Below are positions 1 to 10,520 of a stretch of DNA of 64,000 nucleotides, in pieces. Position 1 is the first letter of the stretch; every line of letters begins with the position of its first letter. Where the stretch lies: positions 15,787,449 to 15,851,448 of the forward strand of contig NW_026622930.1 of assembly GCF_023065955.2 (NCBI RefSeq), given 5' to 3'. The DNA comes from Ursus arctos. Taxonomy: Eukaryota; Chordata; Mammalia; Carnivora; Ursidae. A program made the translations under genes and the position numbers. The notes under the pieces are model-generated. The model was not told the DNA's origin. It ran no database searches and was given only the letters and a program-made list of their open reading frames with translations.

Positions 1-479
1 GGGAATGACAGACTAAAAATGTCCAACAATCTACTCTACCATGAAAACGGTGAGAGTACTGACTCTCAGAATTGTCCATATCAACTTTTTCAGAGCTCTG
101 GGAATTAACCAAAGACCTGCAAAAATCCAAGGAATATTTATTCAAGAAAAATGGATGGATCTCAGTAAGAAGATAGTTTTGTGGCTTTTAAATATATTCC
201 CATCCCTTTCTCCCTAGCGTTGAAGTAGTCTTGAAAACAAACGTTTCCTAACCATGTAAACTTGTAAACCTAGCAGGCACTGGAGGAGCAGACAGGAGCC
301 GCCACAAATGTACAAACAGACCAAATAGGCCATATCTAGCAGTTCCATGGCAACACCCACTTACAGGACTCATCTTTATGTGTCCTGACTCAGAGCTCAT
401 TCACCATGAATGCCTTTTCATCCTGAGTCTATACTTGTAGGACAATCAGCAGCAAATTATGTAAAATTGAAGGGTCCGA

Positions 480-994
480 GGCAATGATAACACTTGGGGG
501 AATCAAGAAGCTGATCAAAGAAATGCCGAAGGAATAACTGCGGAAGGAGATGTCTACTGGGGTCTTTGAAGAGCTCCACCATATTGCTGGGAATCTAGAA
601 TGTATTGCACATGTTTGAGGATGTGTGCATGCTCAGCAAAGATCTCAAAAGGCCCTGGCTTACCTTATGGCCCTGCACATGCCAAAACAAAAAGGAAAGG
701 CAAAGTTGTAAATTGCCTGCCTGAGCTTTGAAGGCCTTTGGCAGACGGGGAAATTCATAGGTTCAAAACATTAAAGGAAATTTCTGACCAATGATTAGCT
801 GACCAACAGCTAACTGAGCAGAGACTTCAGTAATCACGTATGACAAAGAATACAGACTTTACAGCATTATTTCAGGACAGTTACTAAACAAACACCACCA
901 CCACCGCCACCACCACATATCACCACAAAAAGACTTCTGAGGGATGATCTGATTTCTATATTTGCCACAGTCAATGACTAAAATATTTATTTTT
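480..994 (+). mobile_element. Old L1 5'/ORF1-type remnant, upper part
   Basis: The stretch around 780-870 resembles the leader and ORF1-start region of mammalian-wide L1M elements: a GCAGAGACTTCAGTAATCAC-like block followed by a short CAC-rich tract at 891-918. It is interrupted at 995 by a SINE and appears to resume at about 1400. The sequence is very diverged and has no open frame. The call rests on remembered block similarity, so the outer limits are approximate. Confidence 0.45.
891..918. repeat. (CAC)n-like short tandem repeat
   Basis: A short CAC/CCG-interrupted trinucleotide tract with about eight units. It sits inside the old L1 leader remnant, where such triplet tracts are common. 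Confidence 0.8.
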
Positions 995-1198
995 GGGGAT
1001 GCCTGGGTGGCTCAATCAGTGAAGCACGTGCCTTCGGTTCAGGTCGTAATCCCAGGGACCTGGGATCTAGTTCACATCAGACTCCTTGCTCCTCAGGGAG
1101 CCTTCTTTCACCTCTGCCTGCCACTTCTCCTGCTAGTGCGCTCTCTGTCTGACAAATAAATAAATTTAAAAAATCTTTAAAAAAATAAAAATAAAAAT
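995..1198 (+). mobile_element. SINEC (tRNA-Lys SINE), + orientation
   Basis: It has a GGGATGCCTGGGTGGCTCAA head, a CTCTCTGTCTGAC stretch and an AAATAAATAAATTT tail running into an (AAAAT)n run. Possible target-site copies AAAATATTTATTTTT (about 980-994) and AAAATATGTATTTTA (about 1200-1214) flank it. Head and body substitutions mark it as an older copy. The small frames in it are not genes. Confidence 0.95.
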
Positions 1199-1399
1199 AA
1201 AATATGTATTTTAACATAAAAACCATATGTGACATTAATAAACAAACCAAGAAAATATGGCCCATACACAGGGAAAACACAAGTCAATAGAAATGTCCCT
1301 GAGGAAGTCGACACTGGATTTAACTACACACATTTTAAATCAACTATTTTAAATATGTTCTAAAAATTAAAAAAAAAAAAAAAAGAACAGAACAACAAT

Positions 1400-2107
1400 G
1401 CCTAAGGATAAAAAGAGCGTGAGAATGGTGTCTCACCAAATATAGAGTATTAGTAACAATAAAATAGAGAAAAAAAACAAATAGAAATTCTGGAGTTGAA
1501 CATTACAATAAAATAACCAAAACTTAAATTAAATTTAATTTAAAATTAATTTAATTTAAAACATTTCAATTTACTTTAAAACATGAATATACGTATCCAA
1601 GAAGCTCCACAAACTCCAAGTGGGGCAAGCTCAAAAAAAGTGCACATCAGATATATACAGGCCAAAGAATGAAGCTGATCCAAACTTACACCATATACAA
1701 AAATTACTTTGAAATATATTAGAGACCTACATGTAAGATGTAAAACCGTCAAAGTTCTAGAAGAAAATTAGGAAAAAACATTTCATGACATTAGACTTGG
1801 CAATGATTTTTTTAAGTATGATACCAAAAGCACAAACAACAAATATACAAATAGACCAATGAGACTACCTCAAATTTAAATACTTTTCTGCATCAATGGT
1901 CGCAGTCAGCAGAGGGAAAAGGCAACCTATGGATTGCGAGAAAACTGCATATCATATTTCTGATATATGAGGAATTATATCTAGAATATATAAAGAAGTC
2001 TTACAAGTCAACAAATAAAAATATCAAATAATCCAATTGAAAATGAGCATAAGAGTTAAATAGACATTTCTCCAAAGATAATATTCCAGGTGGCGAACAA
2101 ACATTTT
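1400..2107 (+). mobile_element. Old L1 remnant with internal deletion
   Basis: 1575-1660 matches the ORF1-type block of old L1 (TATCCAAGAAGCTCCACAAA then CTCAAAAAAAGTGCACATCA). From about 1665 the sequence jumps to the ORF2 3' region, with blocks of the type ATGACATTAGACTTGGCAAT and AGACATTTCTCCAAAGATAA. Most of ORF2 is therefore missing. Stops interrupt every frame. An AT-rich imperfect palindrome lies at about 1521-1562. Confidence 0.6.
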
Positions 2108-2122
2108 AGAATTGAGGCTGCT

Positions 2123-2627
2123 CATTGTCCACAATAGCTAAATCGTGGAAGGAACCGAGATGTCCTTCAACAGATGACTGGATTAAGAAGTTGTGGTCCA
2201 TATATGCAATGGAATATTACTCAGCTATCAGAAAGAACGAGTTCTCAACATTTGCTGCAACATGGACGGCCCTGGAGGAGATAATGCTAAGTGAAATAAG
2301 TCAAGCAGAGAAAGACAATTATCATATGATTTCTCTCATCTGTGGAACATAAGAACTAGGAAGATCAGTAGGGGAAGAAAGGGATAAAGAAAGGGGGGTA
2401 ATCAGAAGGGGGAATGAAGCATGAGAGACTATGGACTCTGAGAAACAGAGGGCTTCGGGGGTGGGGGAATGGGATAGACCGGTGATGGGTAGTAAGGAGG
2501 GCACGTATTGCATGGTGCACTGGGTGTTATAGGCAACTAATGAATCATCGAACTTTACATCAGAAACCAGGAATGTACTGTATGGTGACTAACATAATAT
2601 AATAAAAAAACATTAAAATAAAAAAAA
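2123..2627 (+). mobile_element. 5'-truncated young carnivore L1, 3' end
   Basis: This is a 505-bp 5'-truncated L1. The first 230 bp encode the C-terminal end of ORF2: the frame at 2125-2352 reads through a MEYYSAIRKNEF segment and an LSEISQAEKDNYHM segment. A G-rich 3'UTR and a TAATATAATAAAAAAAC tail follow. It is flanked by near-perfect 15-bp target copies, AGAATTGAGGCTGCT at 2108-2122 and AGATTTGAGGCTGCT at 2628-2642. It landed inside an older L1 of the same orientation. It is a dead fragment: the reverse transcriptase and endonuclease are absent. Confidence 0.92.
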
Positions 2628-2642
2628 AGATTTGAGGCTGCT

Positions 2643-2925
2643 GGAGTGATTGTAATTTTGCTTTCAGGTAAAGATAGCCTATAATAATACTGCTGAGTAT
2701 TTCATGAACATATCGACAACTGAGTTGACCCATTTTATTTCTTTCTCTTACTATATGACGATGTTCACCCGTGTCCTATGTACAGGAAAGCAGCATGCTA
2801 AAAAGGTTGTGTTCAGTTCTGTACATTTGAAAACACCAGTGTGCTGTTCTCTGATGGCTATCTGCAATGACACTTTGTATGAAACAATAAAGACTTATTG
2901 CCATAAAAAAATTCAACACACTTAA
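2643..2925 (+). other. Unassigned segment ending in a poly(A)-signal-like tail
   Basis: I recognise no repeat here. The end reads AACAATAAAGACTTATTGCC followed by ATAAAAAAA, like an mRNA 3' end with a polyadenylation signal and residual A tail. A 73-codon frame (2704-2925) covers it but matches nothing I know. It could be the tail of a retrocopy or chance. Confidence 0.25.
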
Positions 2926-2929
2926 AATA

Positions 2930-4790
2930 ATTTAAATCGTACAAAGCATGTTCCCAGATCATAGTGGAAGGAAAATAGAAATCAATAATAAAAGAAAATT
3001 TGAGAAATTCACAAATATTTGGAAAGTCAACAACATATTTCTAAATAAACAATGGGCTAAAAATGAAGTCACAAGAGACATTAGAAAATACTTTGAGATG
3101 AATGAAAAGGAAGAAATAAGCTCTCAGAACTTATGGAATGCAGCCAAACACTTAGAAACTTAGAGCTGTAATGCTTATATTGAAAAGGAAAACAGAAACC
3201 TCCAATCAATAACTGAATTCTCCACCTTAAGAAACTAGAAAACAATAAGGAAACTAAACTCAAAGCAAGCAAATTAAGGAAATAATAAAGATTAAACAGA
3301 AATTAATGATACAAAATATTTTTTAAAAAGTGGAGAAAATCAATAAAACCAAAATTGGTTCTTTGAGGAAAACGAACATAATTGACAAGCTTTTCACTAA
3401 ACTGACCATGAGTAAAGAAATAGAAGCCTGAAATCACTAAAATTAAGAATGAACTGAATTTTGACAAGGGTGGCAGAATAATTCAAAAGGAGAGAATTAA
3501 ATAGTGCTGGAGAACTGGATATTCGCATGCAAAAGAGTGAATTTGAAATCTAATCTAACATTAAAAAAAAAAGAAATCTAATCTCACACTATATACAAAA
3601 ATTAATTCAAAATGGTTCAAAGACCTACATGTGAAAGTTAAAACTATAAAACCCTTAAAAGAAAACATAGAAGTAAATCTTCATACATTGAATTAAGCAG
3701 TGATTTCTTAGAGATGACACCAAAGCAAAAGCAAAAAAGAAAAAAAGAAAAAGAAAAGAAATAGAAATTGGGATTTATCAAAATTAAAAACTTCTGTGCT
3801 TCAAAATTAAAAACTTCAAAACTTCTGTACCATTAAGAAAGTGAAAAGACAACCCAGGATGAGAGAAAGCATTTGCAAACCACATATCTGGTAAGGTACT
3901 TGCCCTCAATATGTAAAGAACACAATCAACTCATCAATAAAAAGAAAAATACAATTCAGATATGACAAAAGGATTTGAGTAAATATTTCTCCAAAAAAGG
4001 TATACAAATGGTCAACAAACGTATCAAAAATGCACTATATCATTAGTCATTAGGATATTCAAATTAAAACCACAATGAGTTACCATTTTACATCCAGGTA
4101 ATGACACATGTTGGAGAGGATGCAGACCCTCTGGCTTCCTTACACACTGCTGGTGGGAATGGAAAATGGCACAGATGCTTTGGAAAATGGCTTGGCAATT
4201 CTTCAGAAAGTTACATGGAGAGTTACCATGTGACCCAGCAATTCCACTTCTAGGTGTATACCCACAGGGTATATGTCCACACAAGAACTGTGCACAGATG
4301 TTCACTGTGTCATTATTCATGAGAGCTGAGATGTGGAAGCAACCTAAGTGACCACCAACCGATGCCTGGGCAAACAGGGTAATATAGCCATGCAACAGAA
4401 TATTATTCAGACATAAAAATGAATGAACTATGGCCATAGGACACAACACGAGTGAATTTTAAAAACTTTTTGCTAAATGAGCTGGGCCAGACACAAAGGT
4501 CACATACTGTATGATTCCATTTGTGATTCTGGACCACTCTGAAATGTCCGGAAAAAGCAAATTAGTGGAGCCAGAAAGTATATTACTGTTTGCCAGAGGC
4601 TGGATGGAAGTGGAAGGAGCAGAGGGAGAATAACTATTAATGTTAATAGAGTTTTTTGGGGGCTGATGGAAATGTTCTGGAATTAGTGGTGATGGTTGCA
4701 CAACACTGTGAATATGCTAGTGCCACTAATACATGACAAATTGAAGCAATGCAACTCTTGTATTCAATAGAAAAATGTTATGACTGCCCT
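2930..4790 (+). mobile_element. Old L1M, ORF2 pieces plus 3' end
   Basis: 2940-3160 corresponds to the endonuclease-to-RT linker of ORF2 (translated pieces WKVNNIFLNKQWAKNEVT and RKYFEMNEKE), followed by a TTGGTTCTTTGAGGAAAACG-type block. After a deletion near 3530 the ORF2 C-terminal half resumes (3590-4450, including TTCCACTTCTAGGTGTATAC). From 4560 an old L1 3'UTR follows, recognised by GCCAGAGGCTGGATGGAAGT and GGTGATGGTTGCACAACACT. All frames are broken. The 141-codon antisense frame at 4024-4449 is a shadow of this element. Confidence 0.85.
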
Positions 4791-5104
4791 TATTTAAGGA
4801 TGAAGGGGGGAAAAAGTCAATAGCAAGACTGATTGACTCACACAAAAAAACACTTTTCTGAAAAAATTGTGACTTATCGTTGTGACCTAGCATTCCTGAT
4901 AAAACTGTGACCTGAGAATATTAAGATCAGATGTCAAGAAGTAATATATTTTTATAGAAATGTAACTGTTAAATTCTCCAGGCTTCAGATTCCAAGATGC
5001 ATGCAAGGACAGACATCCATTCTTTAAAAAGAACCTTGTAAAAGGCACTTGCCCCTCATTAACAGAAATAATCATTAAAAAATTACAAGCTCAAATACAT
5101 GTTT

Positions 5105-5281
5105 TTTTCAAATATTTTATTTATTTATTTATTTGAGAGAGAGAGAGCACACAAGTGGTGGGGAGGGTCAGAGGGAGACTGAGAAGCAGACTCCCTGCTG
5201 AGCAAAGAGCCTGACCCCTGGCTCCATCCCAGGACCCTGAGCTGAAGGCAGGTGCTTAACTGACGGAGCCACCCAGGTGCC
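5105..5281 (-). mobile_element. SINEC, minus orientation
   Basis: It reads as the reverse complement: TTTATTTATTTATTTATTTGAG at the A-tail side, a (GA)n stretch, and GAGCCACCCAGGTGCCCT at the head. Target copies CTCAAATACATGTTT (5090-5104) and CTCAAGTACATGTTT (5282-5296) differ by one base. Confidence 0.96.
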
Positions 5282-5443
5282 CTCAAGTACATGTTTATGT
5301 CTGTGCAATGCAGGGTAGAAGGAAATAACATATGAACTAGCAAAGCACACAGGCAACTCCATGACTTTACACACTATAGATAAAAAGGTAAAGGCTTAGG
5401 AATTTACACAAATGGAAAACAACATTAAAATTGGTATCCTCAA

Positions 5444-5656
5444 GGGGCGCCTGGGTGGGTCAGCCAGTTAAGCATCTGACTTTTGGTTTTGGCTCAGGTC
5501 AGGATCTCAGGGTTCTGGGATCAAGCCCGCCCGGGGTGGGCTCCGTGCTAAGAGTGGAGTCTGCTTGAGATTCTCCTCCTCTGCCCCTCACCCCACCACA
5601 CTCTTTCTCTCTTTCTCTCTCTCTCAAATAAATAAAATCTAAAAAAAAAAAAAAAA
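5444..5656 (+). mobile_element. SINEC, + orientation (first of a nested cluster)
   Basis: It has a GGGGCGCCTGGGTGGGTCAG head, a CT-rich 3' body and an AAATAAATAAAATCT tail with a 16-A run. Immediately upstream is AAAATTGGTATCCTCA, a motif that recurs in altered form three more times through 6037. Confidence 0.96.
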
Positions 5657-5680
5657 CAACTTTAAAAAAATTGTTATCAT

Positions 5681-5868
5681 TGGGACACTTGGGTGGCTCA
5701 GTCTGTTATGTGTCTGCTTTCAGCACAGGTCCTGATCCTGGGGTCCTGGGATCAAGTCCTGCCTCCTTGGGCTCCTTGCTCAGCGGGGAGCTGGATCCTC
5801 CCTCTCCCTGCTGCTCCCCTGCTTGGGCTTTCTCTCTCTTTCTGACTAATAAATAAATAATTTTTAAA
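5681..5868 (+). mobile_element. SINEC, + orientation (second of the cluster)
   Basis: The head is diverged (GGGACACTTGGGTGGCTCAG), the CT-rich body is intact, and the tail reads TGACTAATAAATAAATAATT. It lies between TTGTTATCATT (about 5671) and TTGGCATCCTCA (about 5871), both variants of the same short target-like motif. Confidence 0.95.
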
Positions 5869-5883
5869 AATTGGCATCCTCAG

Positions 5884-5998
5884 TATTTATTTTATTTATT
5901 TTAGAGAGAGAGCAAGCGCGACAGGGATAGGGGTAGAGGGAAACCTTAGCTAAAATCAAGAGTTGGGTGCTTAACAAACTGAGCCACCCAGGCGCCCC
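5884..5998 (-). mobile_element. SINEC, minus orientation, internally deleted
   Basis: Only about 115 bp remain. There is the ATTTATTTTATTTATTTTAGAG tail side and the GAGCCACCCAGGCGCCCC head; the middle (the usual GCAGACTCCCTGCTGAGC region) is missing. A second A-tail-like run TAAATAAATCTTAAAAAAAAA follows at 6000-6022. This suggests it interrupted the tail of another SINE. Confidence 0.88.
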
Positions 5999-6039
5999 AC
6001 TAAATAAATCTTAAAAAAAAAATTGGTATTGTCAACTGG

Positions 6040-7680
6040 GTTGAAGAAAGTGAATTTATTCTAGGCTTGAATGTTTGAAAAATATTTTAGTTTGTTGGTT
6101 TCCCTATCTGAGAAATGTCGGGGTGGGGTAGAATTGACTTATTCTCTCTTTGGAAATAATAATAAACAGTCTCATAAACTATAATTTATGATCTGTCTTT
6201 GGAAAACATATATAAAACGTTCTTTCAGATTATTTTACTTGAGTTGATGGCTTTATCTCTCTTTATTCCTTGACACAGCCCCTTACTATCTTTCTCCTTC
6301 CAGACCGATTTGGATTGCAGCCCTGTCTGTCTCATTTCCTATAATTCTGAGTAATGTCCTGGAAAAGTTTTAACAATCTGATTTATCTGTTAAATTATAC
6401 CGGTGTTATTTTGTTAATTCAAACTGTTCATTATTCAATGCGAAGTTTTGGTATTATTGCAAATGACACGTCGAAAGGAGGATTTTCTAACTAGTAATAG
6501 AGAAATCTAGAAGATTTATTCTATTTTATTCTGAACAATTAAGAGTTTGCCATTAAAATGGTTTTTAGTGAAAGACATTGACACAGGAGGAATATTAAAA
6601 TAAAGACAAAATATAGTGGGGTAATAAATAAAATTGTAGAAAGATCACTGTACTCTAACCTAGGCGAAGATGTTTATTGCAGTAGGCCACAAAATTAAAT
6701 TATGGCTTTAATTAAGGTAAAAAATAATAATTTAATTTAACTAATTTTTAATTTTAAAAAAATTGGAATATATTATCTAATTATGTTATCTTAGCTAAGG
6801 AAAAAGAAGGTCAACATGAAAGAAGAATATCTCCCTGCCTGTGAACTCTTTAAATATGTTTTCATATTAATTTTACATGAGACAATGGATTACATAGTTG
6901 ACAATGTCTTCAGTCTTTCTATACACTAGTGCAGGTGACAAAAAAAAGGCTAAGGGACAAATAAAAATTCACTGCCTCCCTTAATTGTAAGTCAGAAAAC
7001 AGATTGGTTTGACTCAGGGCTCGAACTTGGTAAGCAAGACGCAGTGTTTGATTCTTTTTCATGTGTGTTTTCATTTCCCTGTGCTCACAAGATGGCTTCT
7101 GGGAGTTCCAAGAGTGAAATCCCGAAATAGTCTTTCCAGTCAAAATCTCGACTAGTTTCATGAATCCTGATTAGATCCAGATTTCTCCACCGGCCCCTGC
7201 AGTTGGGAGCACGTGACCCTGCTACTCTAGGGATGGTGTTGTCCCATAGGTAAGACTAGCAGAGTCTCCCAGTGAGAAATTAGGAAATTAGGATGAAGGT
7301 AACCCATCTTTGTGTGTCTCTTCCTCTTTAAATTTTTTGGGAAAGCTTTCTATACTCACAAATATTTCATGTTGTGATTTATGTGTATTCATCGCTGTTT
7401 GTTTTTGCAATGAAATTACATTGCACCTCCTATCTAGAACAACATGGGAGAGCACAGACAATGCATATATGTGAAGGCAGAGGCAATGGGGGTGCCAAAT
7501 GGGGGTTTGAAAACATAATCCTTTGAGTATTGGCACCAATTTTGGGGAAGGGTTTTGGATTTCTGCTGGCCATGCAATGTTCCAGTTCTTGATAGACTGG
7601 GGACACCCCAACTGAAATGTGGGTGTTACTTGCAATTGTAGCCAGAGCAAGATCATCAATGGCATTAGGAATGAGACTTT
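6040..7680. other. Unassigned AT-rich DNA
   Basis: I see no recognisable repeat, RNA gene or convincing exon. The frame at 7288-7665 on the minus strand (125 codons) has no recognisable motif and no splice context, and I treat it as chance. Confidence 0.4.
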
Positions 7681-7794
7681 GTAAATTAGAAAAAAAATTT
7701 TTATTTATTTATTTTTTATTTTTTAAATATTATAAATTATTTTATTAATTTACTCATAGGACACATAATAATTCATTTTTTGGTTATTTATTTA

Positions 7795-7872
7795 TTTATA
7801 ATATATTTTTTATTATATTACGTTAGTCAGCATACAGTACATCCCTGGTTTTTGATGTAAAGTTCCAAATTT
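7795..7872 (-). mobile_element. Very short L1 3' end, minus orientation
   Basis: TTATTATATTACGTTAGTCA then CATACAGTACATCCCTGG is the reverse complement of the last 70-80 bases of the young carnivore L1 3'UTR; compare 2560-2615 in the same window. It is preceded on its tail side by a long T-rich tract from about 7685. It is an extreme 5' truncation. Confidence 0.8.
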
Positions 7873-7879
7873 TTAAACA

Positions 7880-9100
7880 AGTGAAACCAGTTTGAGAAAC
7901 TAAGTGCATACACCACATCTCTTTTTCTTCAGTTGATATTTGAAATCATAAAAGAATTAAATCTGGGTAAAACACAGGAAGAAATTATAAAAACATATCC
8001 TCCAATACTTGAATCTGACTATAGCACAATTGCTGCACAATAAAAGTGGGTTTAGTCAAATTGAATTTTGATCAAGTATAATTACTTATCGAAGTAATAC
8101 AAGATCATTATTAAAAGCAGGTTTTGTCTATAGGATTCAAACACACTAGAAGCTGTGACCTCAATATATATATGTAAATGTGCAAGTTAAACTCTTAAAT
8201 GTAGCCATCAGATCTGGCAAAACTCAAGGCTATCTTAAAAAGAATGTGAAAAGGTGATTACATCAAATAAAGTATTATTCTGAGGTCTACAGTTCTACAC
8301 ATAAAACATGGTTTATTTTTTTAATATAGCATCTTCATATTTACCATTAAAAGATTCCTTGGACCTTTCTCTAGTGGAAAATGTACGCTTTTTATTATTT
8401 TTTTAAACCCAAAGATGATTTGTGACATCTTGGAAAGACACAAATACTAGCTCTTTAGACTCCCGATATTTTCACTCTAAATTGTGAGCGCCCAGTACTC
8501 AGCACCCTCATTTATGCTTCTAACCCCTAGCCAGGACCTTGACCATCACAATGGTACAATGAATGACTGAACTAAACAGAACAAAGAGTGAACAGCCAGT
8601 CCTACATTACTGGTATTTAATACTTAAGAATTGAATCGCCCTATTTCTTATATATTTGGGTACTTGTTACTTCTTATAGGTCTATAAAAAAGTCAATAAA
8701 TGATTTGTAATGCCTTTAATGGAAACTGAACTAATGAAATAATTTTACTTTATCAGACAAATCAGGACCTGGCACAAAACACTCTTTCAGTAAATGTTTA
8801 CTAAATGAATTCATTTCAAAATCACCTTGAATCAAGAACAATCATTGGATTGTTGAATTCCTGGATACAAACAAATCAGGCATAAAACACAGATAAAACA
8901 TTTATGACTTTATCTTAGGTCAAAGTTTGTGGAATGCCAAAGCACACACACACCATGTCAGCTTGCAATGCCATAAACTGGAGGGCTGGTAGAACCTGAA
9001 TTAAAATTTTATTTTATTTAATGTAATTCGTCTTCACTGAGATGTGAGAGATTCATTCACTAGGTGTTAGGATCTGGTGCAAATGGGCTCTCTCTCTCTC
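7880..9100. other. Unassigned AT-rich DNA
   Basis: I can support no element here. A short CT run (9089-9101) borders the next fossil. Confidence 0.35.
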
Positions 9101-9104
9101 TCTT

Positions 9105-9425
9105 TTTTTTAAAATTGAAGCATAGTTGACACACAATGTTAAATTAGTTTCAGGTTTACAACACGGTGATTCAGCAAGTCTGTATGTTATGCTGTGCTCA
9201 CCGCAAGTATAGCTCCCATCTGTCACCATCCAGCGCTATTACGATGCCATTGACTACATTCCCTATGCTGTACCTTTTATTCCCATGACTTACTCACTCC
9301 ATAACTGGAAACCTGTATCTCCCACTCCGCTTCACTTATTTTGCCCATCCCCCCACCCCAACCTTCAGTTTGTTCTCTTGTACCTCTGTATTTATGGGTC
9401 TGTTTCTGCTTTTGTTTTTCAAATA
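9105..9425. mobile_element. Old L1-related fragment
   Basis: AAAATTGAAGCATAGTTGAC, then TTTCAGGTTTACAACACGGT, CCCTATGCTGTACC and CATGACTTACTCACTCCATA form the familiar series of an old mammalian L1 untranslated-region fragment. The orientation relative to the parent L1 is not settled by eye. Confidence 0.6.
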
Positions 9426-9579
9426 GACTCTAAGAAAAGGTTCTATCCTATACAAAACCCGAAGCCTTATCAACCCACTACATTTCATGGGAGAATAAAT
9501 TATTAAATATTTTACCTGTTTATACTGAGTTTCCTTTATGTACTGAGCTCCCATCGTATTTGAAAGATTTTCGTTTTAC

Positions 9580-9598
9580 AAAAAAAAAAAAAAAAAAT
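9580..9598. repeat. Poly(A) run
   Basis: A run of about 19 A after TTCGTTTTAC, with no SINE or L1 body attached that I can see. Confidence 0.85.
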
Positions 9599-9654
9599 AG
9601 ATATGAGTTTCAGTTCTTCTAAATTTTATTTTGATTAAAAGTGAATTTCGTCCA

Positions 9655-9990
9655 GGCTAGTGGTCCCCAAGTCTGGTAGATCATCAAAAGCACATGGAGA
9701 GATTTTCTTTTAAAAAATACAGATATTATAGAAATATCTACAGTTAATGAAGAGGTTCCCTTAATTTTCTAGAAGTGGTTCTCTGAAAGAGTTTGTACCA
9801 TGCCATACTGTCTGATATTATCATGTTCTACAAAAAAGATACCAAAATGGAAGGTAGTTTCTGCTTTTCCTGACTCATTCTATGATCTTTTCCCCAGAGT
9901 TTCTTTTCTAGGATGCCTGGGTAGGCCCCAGGGGTCTCATGATGAACCAATCTGGGGACCGCTGTTGTGGGTGCGGTTATGAGCCAAGAG
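9655..9990 (+). mobile_element. MER5-like hAT fossil, interrupted
   Basis: The left part (9655-9725) runs CTAGTGGTCCCCAAGTCTGG then ATCATCAAAAGCACATGGAG, as in MER5-type Charlie relatives. A plausible right part (about 9905-9985) contains TGGGTAGGCCCCAGGGGTCT and GGGGACCGCTGTT. Between them lies a segment of about 160 bp (9729-9888) that recurs at 11754-11912. The second half is less certain than the first. Confidence 0.5.
9729..9888 (+). repeat. Copy 1 of an unclassified dispersed repeat pair
   Basis: Shared with 11754-11912 in the same orientation. Blocks line up in order: AGAAATATCTAC/TGGTTAA, GAAGAGGTTCCCTTAATTTT versus AAGAGGTTCTCTTCATTTTC, AATTTGTACCATG versus AGTTTGTACCATG, ACTGTC, TATCA, and AAAAAAGAnACCA. 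Identity looks like roughly three quarters by eye. The family is not recognised. Confidence 0.7.
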
Positions 9991-10455
9991 TACTTGCCTA
10001 AGACTGTAGTCAAAGACCAGATTATACCTGGGTTAGTTACAAACTGTCATGATTTTCCTTCGGAAAGCTTAGCTTCTGAGTCGTTTTTGTGTAGATAGTG
10101 TTAACTCTCTGATCAGGCGAGGGTGCCTGTACCTTCATCGCAATCTCTAATAATGTGTTTTATAGCCATCCATAAAATATTGACTTTGCAGTAGAGCCTG
10201 CATCCTAGTAAAGCCCTTCTACTTAATGCATCCAGGAAATTCAGAGCGTATAACTGCGGGGGGGCGGGGGAAGAACTTTATTTAGAATTATTTACAATGT
10301 TCATTTCAGAGTAAAATTAAGCTTGCATATTATTTATTTCTGCATGAACAACAAGTTGTATTCTTTCTATACTGAAATGCATGAATTATTACCAAGCTGG
10401 AAACTGGATCAATGTTAAGATATCACAGATGATCCAAATAATCTTGTTTCAAATG

Positions 10456-10520
10456 CCAAACACCATTATAAGCAGATGTACTGGAGCTGTTTTCCAGTGT
10501 TTGGCTCATCTGTATAATGG
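10456..10520. other. Nested inverted repeat (hairpin-capable)
   Basis: Three perfect arm pairs nest: CCATTATA (10463-10470)/TATAATGG (10513-10520), CAGATG (10473-10478)/CATCTG (10507-10512), and ACTGGA (10480-10485)/TCCAGT (10493-10498) around a 7-base loop. An alternative pairing, CCAAACAC (10456-10463) with GTGTTTGG (10497-10504), competes with it. It could be a MITE remnant, a hairpin RNA or chance. Confidence 0.6.

Noticed and set aside
995..1198. tRNA gene in SINE heads
   Set aside because: The SINEC head derives from tRNA-Lys, but the copies are diverged retroposons without an intact cloverleaf.
4024..4449. 141-codon minus-strand frame
   Set aside because: It lies entirely within an old L1 on the opposite strand.
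7288..7665. 125-codon minus-strand frame
   Set aside because: No motif, no splice sites, no neighbouring exon. The length is plausible by chance.
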